Of a stretch of 64,000 bases of DNA, positions 33,999-44,782 are shown piece after piece. Both the position numbers and the translations under genes were made by a program. The notes under the pieces are model-generated. The model made no database searches, was not told the origin of the DNA, and saw only the letters and a list, made by a program, of their open reading frames with translations. Origin of the DNA: Pocillopora verrucosa (Eukaryota; Cnidaria; Anthozoa; Scleractinia; Pocilloporidae). The stretch is taken from assembly GCF_036669915.1 (NCBI RefSeq), contig NC_089316.1, forward strand, positions 22,287,997 through 22,351,996, read 5' to 3'. Numbering within the stretch: the first letter of the stretch is position 1; each line of letters starts with the position of its first letter.

Positions 33999-34797
33999 TT
34001 CACAAGGTACTCGTTATCGAGCGCCTGACTCAGAGCTCCCATAGCGCATCGACGTTATCTGAAAGCAACTAGCGGCGCGTTAGCGTCAACTTTTTTGGGG
34101 GGGCTTGCGCAACGATCTTTGCCAAAAAGGAGAGACTGTTAGTAGTCTAACTGTTAATTTCTCAGGGTATGTAGACTTCGTGAAATTATTTCTTGTTTAT
34201 TATTAAACAGTAATAACATGATTTTTTTTCTTGCAATTTAAGTTAAATCAGCATTCGTAAATTTTGCAGAAATCTGAAATTTCAAAGAGGAGAGGAAAGC
34301 AAGATATTTTATTGCTATAGAAGTTGCTTGTAAATGACTTTACTTACAAATAGTTTGTAGATATCAGAAAGATATTAAAACTAAAAGTATGATGATTTTA
34401 GAGGAAAACTCTCTAAAACAACACCTGAAACCTGCTTTCTCCCTGGAGCAAAAGAACTTTTTTTTAAATATGTATTTACATTCGCCCAATTTAGCTAGGA
34501 TTAGATTTCTGAAAAAGTTTGCTTTTGCAGTGATTTTTCTCACGGTAAATTGGCAAAAGTTTTGATCAGCATAAATGTGAAACTTTCTAAACTTGTGACA
34601 TGGGGAACCTCTGAATCCATATAAACTCTTCCGAGAAATATTATGAAAATGTGTCATGATAACGTAATATCAACTTAAAGCATTATCAAACTTCCTGTAC
34701 GTGGAAGGTTAAACCGAAAAGTGATTTTCAATTACCCTTTTTAAAAAGTTTTAAGAAGAAATATCAAGAAGCTGTTTTTGTTTGCAGATCACAACAA
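33999..34797. other. Spacer downstream of the EF-hand gene
   Basis: Would include the 3' untranslated region of the EF-hand gene. TTTATT (AATAAA on minus) occurs near 34308, about 490 bases past the stop. Nothing else recognised. Confidence 0.35.
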
Positions 34798-35337
34798 TTA
34801 TTTTCTGCATTTATTTGCGTTTGCCTTGTCTATCCAAGCCAAAAATTCGGAGAAGGAGACAGTTCCATTGCCATCTTTGTCCACACTTTTGAGAGCGATG
34901 GCGATCTGCTCCTCGCTGCATAGGTTCCATTCCTTGCTTCCAGAAGCCAACAAAGCTCGAAACTCTCTCCTGTCGATCACTCCACTCGCGTCTCTATCGT
35001 ACTTTAGAAATTCGTCGGCAACTCTTCGGACGTAAGCGTATCGGTTTCGGTCGTCGATCACATTGAAACCTTCGCCGGCACGAAACCACAGTAAAAACTC
35101 TGTAAGAGAGACTTTCATATTTCCGTCTTTATCGACAAGCAAAAAACAAACTTCTGCCTGCTTCTCGTCCAATCCCATGTCTCGCAACATCGCTAAAATC
35201 TCGGTTTTCTCTAAGCATCCACTGTTATCCAAGTCGTATTTTCTGAAAATGCTCTTGATCACGACTTCTGGAACATCATCACGAAAGAGACTTTTACCAG
35301 CCATATCCACCGATGTAGACTTCAATGAGGAGCACAA
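34798..35337 (-). CDS. Four-EF-hand calcium-binding protein (calmodulin-like), intronless
   Basis: 179 codons in one exon with four complete EF-hand loops: DLDNSGCLEKTE (about residue 35), DKDGNMKVSLTE (69), DRDASGVIDRRE (113) and DKDGNGTVSFSE (153). Each keeps acidic or polar ligands at positions 1, 3, 5 and 12, so all four should bind Ca2+. There is no signal peptide or membrane segment, which suggests a cytosolic sensor or buffer. Inter-hand spacing is wider between loops 2 and 3, as in calmodulin. A second ATG at codon 12 (MAGKSLFRDD) is an equally good start and gives 168 residues. No close neighbour shares its strand. Intronless structure suggests an old retrocopy or lineage-specific family (inference). 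Confidence 0.88.
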   Translation of the reverse strand: MCSSLKSTSVDMAGKSLFRDDVPEVVIKSIFRKYDLDNSGCLEKTEILAMLRDMGLDEKQAEVCFLLVDKDGNMKVSLTEFLLWFRAGEGFNVIDDRNRYAYVRRVADEFLKYDRDASGVIDRREFRALLASGSKEWNLCSEEQIAIALKSVDKDGNGTVSFSEFLAWIDKANANKCRK

Positions 35338-36175
35338 GCCCAGAGGTTGTTTTCAAACACGGATTCACTCAAAGAGAGGTGTTTAAGTCTTGCAAAACCT
35401 CCAGGAGACAGTTATCCACATCTGTTAATCGCTGCAGTATTTATTTTAAGTGTTGATTTCCATTCAGCTTGGTTTGTTGGCGGACAAGCGTAACTCAATT
35501 GGGTGTAATTGACTCTATTGGGAGTCGATTCAGAAAAATTGAACTACAAATCAAAACTCGATGTGCAAAACAAAACATTCGTAGTTACCTTTAAAAATAT
35601 ATATACCTTAAAAAGACTAGCCATAAGAAATGAATAAATAATAAAGATGTTGAGGAAAATAATTGTGATCTTAGCGTGCCATTTTGAGCCGGCGATTTAT
35701 CAAACCTGCTTGATTCTTCTTGGTGAAAAAAAAAAAAGGAAGAAGAAGACTACAGATATTTAAAGTACTCTTCAAAAAAGAATCTCAGCTTCAGATAATT
35801 CCGTCTTTGTTCTACAAATCTTCCCGTTTCTTTTGAGATGCAAATTTAGTCTAGATGGGGGCCATGAATAATGAAAACACTTTAATTTTTATTTGCATTT
35901 TATCCCCTTTCTTTTGATTTTCTGCATCTTTTGGCAAGAGCTTTAGTAGTCATGGACTTTTTAACCTCCTTAATCAATACATGACCAGCTCGTGAGGTCC
36001 CTGAGAGATCATTGGTCAGCATGCAGCTGCAGGTGCACTCTCCGTTGACTCCGTGAAATGTGGCTTAGGACGATATCTGACACATAATAAAATACGTGTT
36101 TATTGTTCATCGTGGTGTAAGATAGGAGATGAACTTTATTAGATTGTCTCACGATGGAGTCACTTTGGATGTTGA
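35338..36175. other. Spacer upstream of the EF-hand gene
   Basis: On the minus strand AAAATAAATACTGC lies about 105 bases before the ATG, a weak TATA-like site. The rest is AT-rich and featureless. Confidence 0.35.
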
Positions 36176-36250
36176 TCGCGACGTTTCGACTGGAATACAG
36201 CTAGTCTTCATAAGGCGATGAGGTCGATTGTTTACGCGTCGCTATTTGTA
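36176..36250. mobile_element. Penelope-like element terminal fragment (tentative)
   Basis: GCGACGTTTCGACTGGAATA followed by CTAGTCTTCATAAGGCGATG is the ACGTTTCGxC ... AGTCTTCATxAGGCG arrangement common in terminal regions of Penelope-like elements in animals (from memory of the family). An RT relic lies 0.6 kb to the right. Confidence 0.4.
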
Positions 36251-36361
36251 GCACGTTGGTTTGTTGCTATTGGCGCATTACGATGCAGCATTAGAGGCAC
36301 CATATTGCTTTATATTAAAGGGTCACGCCTGATCAGTGTGCTTTGCGCGATTAATTTGCGC

Positions 36362-36606
36362 AAACGATTAATTTAGGAAAGCGTCACGTGTTGTGTGATT
36401 CGGTGTTAAGTTTTGCGAAGAATCGTTGAGAATTTAAACACATTATGAGGAATAGTATGTTCATATTTCGAAATATCTATCATAGTAAATCGACCTTATT
36501 TCGTTCTCCATACAATTCCTCACAACGTGTTAAAATTCTCAACGGTTTCTCTCGTGACTTAGCACCGAATCACACAACGCGTGACGCTTTTATGAATTAA
36601 TCGTTT
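36362..36606. mobile_element. Large foldback element, arms of about 98 bp
   Basis: The left arm (36362-36459) contains GCGTCACGTGTTGTGTGATT and CGTTGAGAATTTAAACAC. The right arm (36508-36606) is its reverse complement with scattered mismatches (AATCACACAACGCGTGACGC, GTGTTAAAATTCTCAACG). The spacer of about 48 bp is itself rich in ATATTTCGAAATAT. No coding capacity; a MITE or foldback unit. Confidence 0.75.
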
Positions 36607-36825
36607 ACTTTGCTTGGGACGCCTGTGATTCGGGACCTCAATATTTTCCCCTCAAACCCACGTAGGGCAAAGGGTACCAAAACGGCCGTAGCTTTTACCA
36701 ATATTTCATGGGGAAAAAAGAAAACAGGTGTCATTGCCCAGAAAGCAGCTAATCCGCTAATTTAGAAGAAATCTATAATACTACTAAAAATAAATTAGAA
36801 GATTGGAAAGACAGGCAAACGTCTA

Positions 36826-36950
36826 CCATAATACGATCAAAATCGAGGCTGAAAATCCAGACTCAGAAATTATATTCTTGGGCACAGGAGTGGACAAAAG
36901 CGAGAGGAAAGAATTTTTAAAAGGGGAAGCTTTCCGAGAACAAATTTGTG
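36826..36950 (+). pseudogene. Penelope-like reverse transcriptase relic with internal deletion
   Basis: The frame reads HNTIKIEAENPDSEIIFLGT, GVDKSER, then FLKGEAFREQ. Positions of IKF/IxAExxxxxIxFLDTxVxKxxR, and later FIKGEAxRLLR, match Penelope-like RT proteins (family knowledge). The section normally lying between those two blocks is missing, and the D of the FLDT motif has become G. Dead copy. Confidence 0.5.
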
Positions 36951-37493
36951 ACATTCCACGTTTGATACTAACTGCTACAGTGTTTCAAGATATACACTGA
37001 AATAGGAGCGGATACCAAGATGAAATTTTGGAGAAATTAATGTCTGAATTAATTTCATCGGGAGAAATTTACTACCGGAAATTAATTTTACTAGGAGCTG
37101 GAAAGGTCATTCAAAAACTTACAAGGGATTATACTTGCAAACGATCGTAAACGGTTCCCCGTCTAACGGTCACTCTGTTTGATTTTGCTCCGAAATGTTG
37201 CGTAGCAGGGCCTCTGCAAAATCGCTGCCTGTTTTCTTCCCAGAACCTAAAGTTCTCTGTCGCTCATTCCATGTTTTCAAGTTGATTTAGTAGGCCATAT
37301 GAAATGGAAGCTTTTCACACGTGCAGGACGACCTCTTGTCGAGCAAGGGCTTCAATATCGCGAACCCGGAGTGAAAGCGACAAAAAAAGCAGCAAATAGA
37401 CGATAGTCGTTTAAGAAAGTAGATGGGGGCATAAAAATCCTTTGTGGAAGTTCACTAAACGCAATCCTGGATAATGTCACATCTTCAGGATAT
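36951..37493. other. Spacer, nothing recognised
   Basis: No supported gene or repeat. Confidence 0.4.
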
Positions 37494-37663
37494 CCTAACC
37501 GCGGAACGGTTGGCGCGTTGAAACCGCGGTCGAGAGGTCTAGGTTCGAGTATTACCTAAGTCACTGCGTTATGCTCTCGATATAGTCTACGTGTAGCCGT
37601 ACCCTCCCCCCCCCCCCCCCGAGTGAAATGGAGTTTCTCCAGGGGGGAAGGTTCGGCTACACG
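37494..37663 (+). mobile_element. tRNA-like SINE head followed by a C-tract hairpin
   Basis: GCGGAACGGTTGGCGCG (A-box-like) and GGTTCGAGT (B-box-like) lie 37500-37550 at tRNA spacing. After them, CGTGTAGCCGTACCCTCCCC (from 37590) pairs with GGGGAAGGTTCGGCTACACG (to 37663) across a tract of 16 C and a short GAGTGAAATGG loop. Confidence 0.5.
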
Positions 37664-38173
37664 AAGGCCACTCTTGGCAAGACCCTAAGTGGGTACTGGT
37701 GAACAATAAGGAAAGCGTCGAAGAGAAGTTACCAGAGATGGACTAAAATCGAATTTCATCCAGGGGGAAGTAGTAATACTCCTGGTTGCTCAATGCTATG
37801 GCAACAGGGATAAGCTCCAGCTAGATGGGCTACTTAGCACGAGACCACACTTAACCTTTGACTCTTAAATGAGTTGTCAAGTGGAATGAAAGCTGCAAGG
37901 AACACATCAGAGCAAAAATTGGCGTTAAAAGCACGAAAAAATCATTAACTTTTCTTCAGTCTGCCTTTTCGTTGACCACATTTTTCAACTTAATAACATT
38001 TTAATTGCAGGTATTCTATCTGATTCTCATATCCTCATGATACGCCCGGAGCTGAAGAACCAGTAACCTGATAACATCGCATTCAAAGTGAGATAAAAAA
38101 CGAATGGAGACAAATAAATAGTTAAGTAATAAGAGGACCTAAATGGGGTAAACCGTTAGCTCTAAAACGGAAA

Positions 38174-38205
<32 letters not shown>

Positions 38206-38476
38206 TGATGATGATGTTAATAATAATAATAGTTAAATGGCCGTTTGGCTAAAATTTGACAGATTTTAACCGTTATTCGTAAAGAAAGTTGGGGTAAATT
38301 TTTTTTCTTTTAACTAGAACAGAAAGAGATCAACCGTTAGCTTCAAAATGGCCAAAATTTTACCGTTAGGCGTAAAAGCTGTCAACCCACTGAGACGCTC
38401 TACTAAGGGATGGATGGATAAATGGATAAATTTTACCCCCAACCGACCGTATCAGTAGAGAAGCAAAACGCTCCCC
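37664..38476. other. Spacer with AAT/ATG microsatellite
   Basis: A trinucleotide tract (AAT)n(ATG)n(AAT)n runs from about 38173 to 38231. The short phrase AAATTTTACCGTTAG and variants (TTAACCGTTATTCGTAAAG) recur near 38270-38370. No gene. The 3' untranslated region of the first Kv gene lies here. Confidence 0.5.
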
Positions 38477-39781
38477 TTATTTGTTTGATCTAAGGAATAA
38501 CTGTTTTAAATTATGAGCAAAAGCTCGCTTCCTTTCGGTAAGATCTCCGTAATTAAGGTAAAACCTAACAAAATTAGACACCAGAACCGGAGTGGGAAGA
38601 CAGAACAGTACCACCCCACTCATGGCGCAAAAAGAGCCAACAAATTTCCCTAGGGGGGTTATAGGAACCACATCGCCATAACCTACACTTGTCATGGTGA
38701 TTATCGTCCACCAAAAGGCGTCTGGAATGCTAGCAATGTTTGGATCTCCTTCGGCGTAGAAAATTGCGCTGGAGAATACCACGACTGCAACTATGATGCA
38801 AAATCCTAACGTCTTAAGCTGCTCTACACTGGAGTATATAGTGTTGACTAATAACTTAACGGCATCGCTGTATCTGGAGAGTTTAAAAACACGTAGAACT
38901 CTAAATAATCTTATTGCACGTAACACGGCGAAAGAGCGCACTTCCTCAGTGCTGTTTTGAAACGCTAAGGTTACATAGAACGGCATAATGGCTAGTACGT
39001 CTAAAATCCCCATTGTGGACTTGACAAAATGCCAAACGACTGGCGCTGAGTAAAGACGAACAGAGTACTCAATTGTAAACCATGCAACGAATATCCCCTC
39101 CATAACAAACCAGTAATCGACAATATGCTCTTTGTAAGGCACACGGGTGTAATGGCCGCCTATGCTAACGTTCCGGTAAGTTGTCTTCGGTTTGAGCGCG
39201 AGCGCTGGAATAGTTTCGATACAGAATACAACAGTTGAAAAAACAATGACGAAAATCGCCCAAAGTGCAAGAATCCGCGCGGTTTTGGAAGACCGCGGAT
39301 ACTCAAACCACAGCCAAAGCTTTCGCTTGTGTGGACTAAGAGGTAAAATTTCTTCCACATCATCCTGCGAGGCTGACAAATCCTCGTCGCTGTCCGAGTA
39401 ATAACTACCGGGCAAACCGTAGAACTCAATTTCTTGCATAAATGTTTCTTCACTGACCGTTGGCGGTTTGGCAAGAATACCGCGTGATTGGTAAAAGAAT
39501 AGAATGGCGTCGAACGATGGCCTATCTCGAGTGAAAATGTATTCACCTAGTGCAGAGCTGTAGAACTCCATGCGTCTAGATGGAGAGCCGAGCAGCGTGT
39601 CTGGAAAATTCCCCAAGGTCTCCTCGTATGTTTCAAAGCGCATACCGCTGACATTGATGGTAACTCGTGGGCTATTGTAGGCTGATTTATAAGATGGTAC
39701 ATTAATATAGTTTGCGACTCTCCGCTGTCGGGGAGTTTGGAGCGGGGGGAAGTTTATCGCGGCGTTATAAGCCTTAAGCAT
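38477..39781 (-). CDS. Shaker-type (Kv1-like) voltage-gated K+ channel subunit, intronless, copy A
   Basis: 434 codons. The T1 tetramerisation domain spans about 39-122 (VTINVSGMRFETYEETL ... FFYQSRGILA). S1 is near 168-192, S2 221-245, S3 254-273. S4 carries R288, R291, R294, R297, K300 and R303 at every third position. S5 is 326-344, the pore has filter TSVGYGD (364-370), and S6 follows with PTP at 396-398 in place of the usual PVP. A tetrameric K+ channel of the plasma membrane is expected. The short C-tail lacks a PDZ-binding end. Start: first ATG of the frame, with about 38 residues before T1. Two relatives lie at 48382 and 51328. The changed PxP could alter gating or make it a modifier subunit (inference). 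Confidence 0.93.
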   Translation of the reverse strand: MLKAYNAAINFPPLQTPRQRRVANYINVPSYKSAYNSPRVTINVSGMRFETYEETLGNFPDTLLGSPSRRMEFYSSALGEYIFTRDRPSFDAILFFYQSRGILAKPPTVSEETFMQEIEFYGLPGSYYSDSDEDLSASQDDVEEILPLSPHKRKLWLWFEYPRSSKTARILALWAIFVIVFSTVVFCIETIPALALKPKTTYRNVSIGGHYTRVPYKEHIVDYWFVMEGIFVAWFTIEYSVRLYSAPVVWHFVKSTMGILDVLAIMPFYVTLAFQNSTEEVRSFAVLRAIRLFRVLRVFKLSRYSDAVKLLVNTIYSSVEQLKTLGFCIIVAVVVFSSAIFYAEGDPNIASIPDAFWWTIITMTSVGYGDVVPITPLGKFVGSFCAMSGVVLFCLPTPVLVSNFVRFYLNYGDLTERKRAFAHNLKQLFLRSNK

Positions 39782-42700
39782 TTTACTATCCGATTGACGC
39801 TATTATTTATTATCTGCTGAAGAGGATGATTTCTATAGACGCTTGTGTTTTCTTCATTAAATCCTGATGTTATGGCGTTACCGTCTGCCCGCCGAAACAG
39901 TGTGAAGACCGCATACCGCGCGTTATAGACCTCTCACTGGGGCCAGACTCATATAATTTGCGCATCACACCGACATTATAGTTGGATAGAAGTTTCCGGC
40001 ATTACCTCACGTTGGCTGAAATGAAAAAAAAAAGAGAGAGTGCAATAAATCATGATTGAGTTCTGTTATGAGTTTATTTATACAGAAATTAAACATCATT
40101 GAATTTTATTTATCGTAACAAACGTAGCCAAGCAATCAGGGTATCTTAAATTTAGCGTGGGATTAATTTCTTCTTTGGAAAACGAAAGCAGCCTACGTTT
40201 TATAGTCGCAATATCAACAAAGTGTGATGGAACAAAAATCAGAGTGATAATAGCTGAAAATACGAAGACAATAACTTGAAATCTAGGACTCGCTACCGGT
40301 TTCTAACCATGGTTCTCCTAAGACAGATAAATATTAACGAGTCAAATTGTAATGGCAAGCTCGTTCTAAAGTGAGGGCAATTTCCTTGCAAACTGGTACC
40401 TTTATGTCGTAAACTTGGTATTCCAAAAGTATGATTATTCGTTAAAAGAAAGAATTAAAGAAAAAAATTACCTGACGATTCTGATTGAAAATAGCATGTT
40501 TTTTTAATATTCGCATTGTTTCTTAAAAATTCAGATGGCTAAGCCATTTGAAACGCCTACACACTATTTTTCATAATTTTGCAGAGTTAAAATTTAATTC
40601 AACCCCGCGTTTTGTGGCAAACATGGCAAATAATGGATGCAGATTTCAGACATGCTCTTCTCAGCTTATAGAACACGATGAACTCAGAGGCATCCAAAAG
40701 GAAATTGCTTAAATACTTCTAGCTTTTTAAAGAAGAAAAGCTCCCCGTCGCTTGTAGATCTTTAGCCATTGAACAGATTAATCCGGGCTCATGGCGATGT
40801 TTAATACGGTGCAGCCAAAAAAAGCGTTAGTTTCCAACCACAAATTACAAACATTTTGACAACAGGTCCCTAAACATTGTGAAAACCGCAGCGCGGTAAA
40901 CCATAGAAAAATTGTCCGGCTGCGAGACGTTTTAGCCCAGGTTTTAACCAAGGCTCATAAAAATTATTTCGTTTTGAATAAAGGATATTACTCTCTCCTG
41001 TACAAATGAGGCTATTTACGCGAATTTGTGAACAGTTTTGACAGATATCGCAATTTAGTGGTGTGGTTTCGCTCACTGGTCGATTTTAAGAGGTATCACT
41101 TTCAACTTTAATTATAATATAACACTTTTGTTATGTAAACTAAGAGTCCACCATGACAAAGAAAATATGTAATACTGAAAGTTTACGAAACAATATGGCT
41201 TAGGAAGAATGAATTACCTTGTAATTTTTATCTCCGAGCCCCAACGTGGCATTTGAAAGATATCATATTGGAGAGCTCATGGGGGATGTACATGGAAACG
41301 ATATAACATATTTGTTCGTTGCCTTGAAGAAGATAGAATGTTTTTTGTGTCACATTTTCGTTCATTTGGCTTTCGGCATCCAAAAATATGCATTTCAGTA
41401 GACGATTTTGAGTAAAGCATTTCAGCCTCTGCCCATAATAGAATGTGTTGTGCTAAAAACTTTGTAAACCAGCCGATGTAGTGTCTGAATTAACAACCAA
41501 AGGGCTATGGATCGGTTTGTATATTTTTAGGACTGCTTAGGTACAGACTTGAAAAATGGTAAAATTCTGCATTGATCGAAGGAAACATAAAAGGTCAGAA
41601 AACATTTGAAACAAACGGGTTAAGAACATGCAATATCAGGAGTTGGAATTTTTAATTTCCCATGTTCGAAGCATTATATACAGTTGAATATAATTACATT
41701 CTGAATACAGCGAGGTTTTGGATTACAACTGAAAGCTGAGAGAAGGCGATCGCAATTTCTTAACCCTTCTTATCTTCTGTCTCTTACTCCAGTTTTTTTT
41801 TCGGAATTTCATTCGTAAGATACTGTTCGTTGACTGAAGAATAACAAAATACTCGGAAACAATAGGTAGAATGACAAAACGGTGTTGGAGACAGCGTACC
41901 GAAAATTTGCGAAAGACGATAAAGAAAAAGCGAGGAAGAAGTTATGTTTAGGATATTTTTCGCTGGGCTGCATGTGTAAATTTCTTATTTACTTAAGCTG
42001 GAAGCACTACCTCGCACTCACTTGTGTTAAAGAGAATACAGACCGACAGAACTATTCCTTTTGAACGAGTTGAAATTCGCAACCTGCCGAGTAACATTAC
42101 ACCACATGCAAATCGGAAAAACTAGAAGAAACTCGCTGTAGTAAGGGAAAATTGTGCTGAGAGCACTTACACAAGATAGCGCTGCTTAATCAAGAAAGCC
42201 GTAGAAAATTTTGTGAGAACTTTTTTTACTCTTGCGTATATGAGTTCTTGTATGATTTACCCCCTACTTTAGATAAAGTTTAAGCCTTGAGTTCGTGACT
42301 CGTCGAGGCATAATTATCCTAATTCTGCTGTGTTTTGCGGGGACGTTCAAGGACATTAATCAATAAACTTGCGGCGCTTTTCCGACGCGGGAAATTTGCT
42401 GTGGCGTCCACTAGTTGAATATTCTATTTCACAATAATAGCCATTCACAAAAAGAATACTTTTAAATTTTGAAACACAACATCACCGAAGTATTATCATC
42501 ACCTTGGATTCTTTGAGCGCGATAGTCTAGATGAAATTGTCACTAATAGAAAAGACAGACACCTCCAATCGAAAAGATTGTGTGTTTTTCTTTTCTATCG
42601 AGACGATTGAGCAAGAGACGGAAAAAGGGGAAAAAGTCAACAAATTGAGCGAACTTACCGTAAGACAGCTTAGAAAACATCGCAGGAATTAATGTGTTCG

Positions 42701-43940
42701 TGGTGCACTGTGACTTGCCCAATCCTTAATCGCACGAGATCGATTCTACCACGTCTGTCATTCACATCCAGTGAACATAAACACCGAGGTAGCCAGCCTT
42801 AAGCGCTGTAATTGATACGGTCGATCAAACAATAACATCGATGCAGTGTTTACAAATGTAATTTCGAAAAGAAGCCTAAACGACATTTTCTTAGTGACGT
42901 CATAGAAAAGCAGGTGGGCAAGTGAATTAACACTCCGGGAAATAATTTGAAAAGCTCCCATTTCCGATGCTTTAACACTGTTAACTTGGTTTTTGCTTGA
43001 CTTTTAAGTTTTTCGTTTAACAGAACCATTTGCTCTTTCAAATGCGGCCATTCCGCAGCTCACGTAGAGGGATTATTTGAGAATGACTAATTGCTTACTT
43101 TGAGTGGATTTATAATCACCCCAGGGTAAATTTGCCACGAGTTTCAATGCTATCGTACCAAAATAAAAATATTTGTTTTCTTCTTATAGGCTATTACTAT
43201 ATGGGAAAATTGCCCCAAAGCAGTTATATCGATTATCGAAACTATGGATCCAAAGGATTCTCTGCACAAATTGCCCAACCGTCCTTCACGCTATCTCTGA
43301 ACCATGACAGTTTATTGTTGAGATGTCAAATTGAATGTTCCGTTATCGTTGTCTTTGTAACTAAAAACTAAATGCAAATATGGACAATTAACAACCAAAC
43401 ACTTAAAAGAAAGAACAATTATGTGAGTGCTTTCCTATTAAAATCACTTAAACGAATCCAACAAAATGAAAGGGGCTACGATAGATTCCTTAAGGTGTTG
43501 TTTCTGTCTCGTTCTGTTACTAGGATTAAATCACAAAAAGTCTTCTTCGAAGTAACAGGATTTTTAACTCCACGAATAAAAAAAAGAATAAAATAAGTAT
43601 TCAATTGTCACTCATTTTGAATAGATACACAAACAGTGTAAATAGAGGATGCGAAAGGAATATTAATTTGGCGTCGTTTTAACATCTGTTAATGAGAGTG
43701 AGGTAAATAGAATTCTCAGATATCATGGTATTGTTTTAAAGCGAGAAAACAAGATATTCGTTGTTAAATGGCGGAAAAGGTAAATTTGGAGTGGGACAAA
43801 GGTGTTTTTTCAATTATACTTTTTTTTTTGTTTTGCATTTTTAATCATACAGTTTTTAGAAGTTTCGTTTTCCTTTTTGTTTTTAATTAAGAGAATTCCA
43901 TGGACAACACTTTTCTCTTAAATCTGAGCAATCGTACATG
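39782..43940. other. Long spacer upstream of Kv copy A
   Basis: AT-rich. Open frames at 40870, 41882, 42758-43041 and 43132-43596 show no domain, coiled coil or conserved residues. No strong repeat found. Confidence 0.4.
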
Positions 43941-44230
43941 AATTAGTTTAAATTATTATCATTAGTTTCAAAGTAATTATTATTATTATCATCATTATTA
44001 ACATCATAATCATTGATGATATTACTGATATCAATACCATTAATATTGTTATTATAATCATCATTTTTATTTCTGTTATTACTCTTAGAATTATCATCAG
44101 TAAAATTGTTAGTCTTACCATTGTTAATATTTCTGCGTATATAATCCTTATTAATATTATTATTGTTTGTACCACTGTGATGATTTAATTATTTTATCGT
44201 TGTTATTATACTTCTTATTATCATCGTCAT
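43941..44230. repeat. ATT/ATC-rich low-complexity tract
   Basis: Nearly 300 bases of imperfect TTATTATCATCATTATTA-like triplets. The 75-codon minus frame here (Ile/Met only) is an artefact. Confidence 0.8.
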
Positions 44231-44630
44231 AATTTTTATTGTGACGTAACTTAGACTCAATGTACTTTTTGATTGGTCAGAAATCTATTGCGTATTTGCC
44301 TGCATACCCATAAAAATTGAAACATTTTCCCGTCCTGTGGAATGGCGCCACACAAGGCGAATTCCCAGAATTTAAATTTTTTAGTGGTCTTTGGTTTTGA
44401 GGAAACGAAGAAGACACTTTAAACGCTGAAAATCTTATTTACTGATGACAACAAAGACCACTTGCAAAGTGAATGTGCACTAAGATTTATGGCAGTCCCG
44501 TTTGCTGTCCACGACTTTAGCTTACATTTAAAAGGATTTGCCAAGTTTAAACGCTTTAAGCCCTTTCTGTAAATTTTAACGAGGACTTCATGAAAGCTTT
44601 AATTCAAGCAGAGGCAATAGAGACGAATTT

Positions 44631-44782
44631 GGTTGAAGGAAAATGGTCGGTACCGCATGTAAACGAGATAGCTGGACGGTGTTTGTATCAATGCACACGG
44701 CTCGATGGTTGAAGGAAAATGGTCGGTACCGCATGTAAACGAGATAGCTGGACGGTGTTTGTATCAATGCACACCGCTCGAT
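44631..44782. repeat. 76-bp direct tandem duplication
   Basis: 44631-44706 and 44707-44782 are identical except for one base (CACACGGCTC versus CACACCGCTC). They start GGTTGAAGGAAAATGG and end GCTCGAT. 76 is not a multiple of three, so a coding role is unlikely. Very recent duplication. Confidence 0.95.

Noticed and set aside
39160-39546. 128-codon minus-strand frame
   Set aside because: Shadow of Kv copy A in another frame of the same strand.
43948-44175. 75-codon Ile/Met-rich frame
   Set aside because: Product of an ATT/ATC low-complexity tract.
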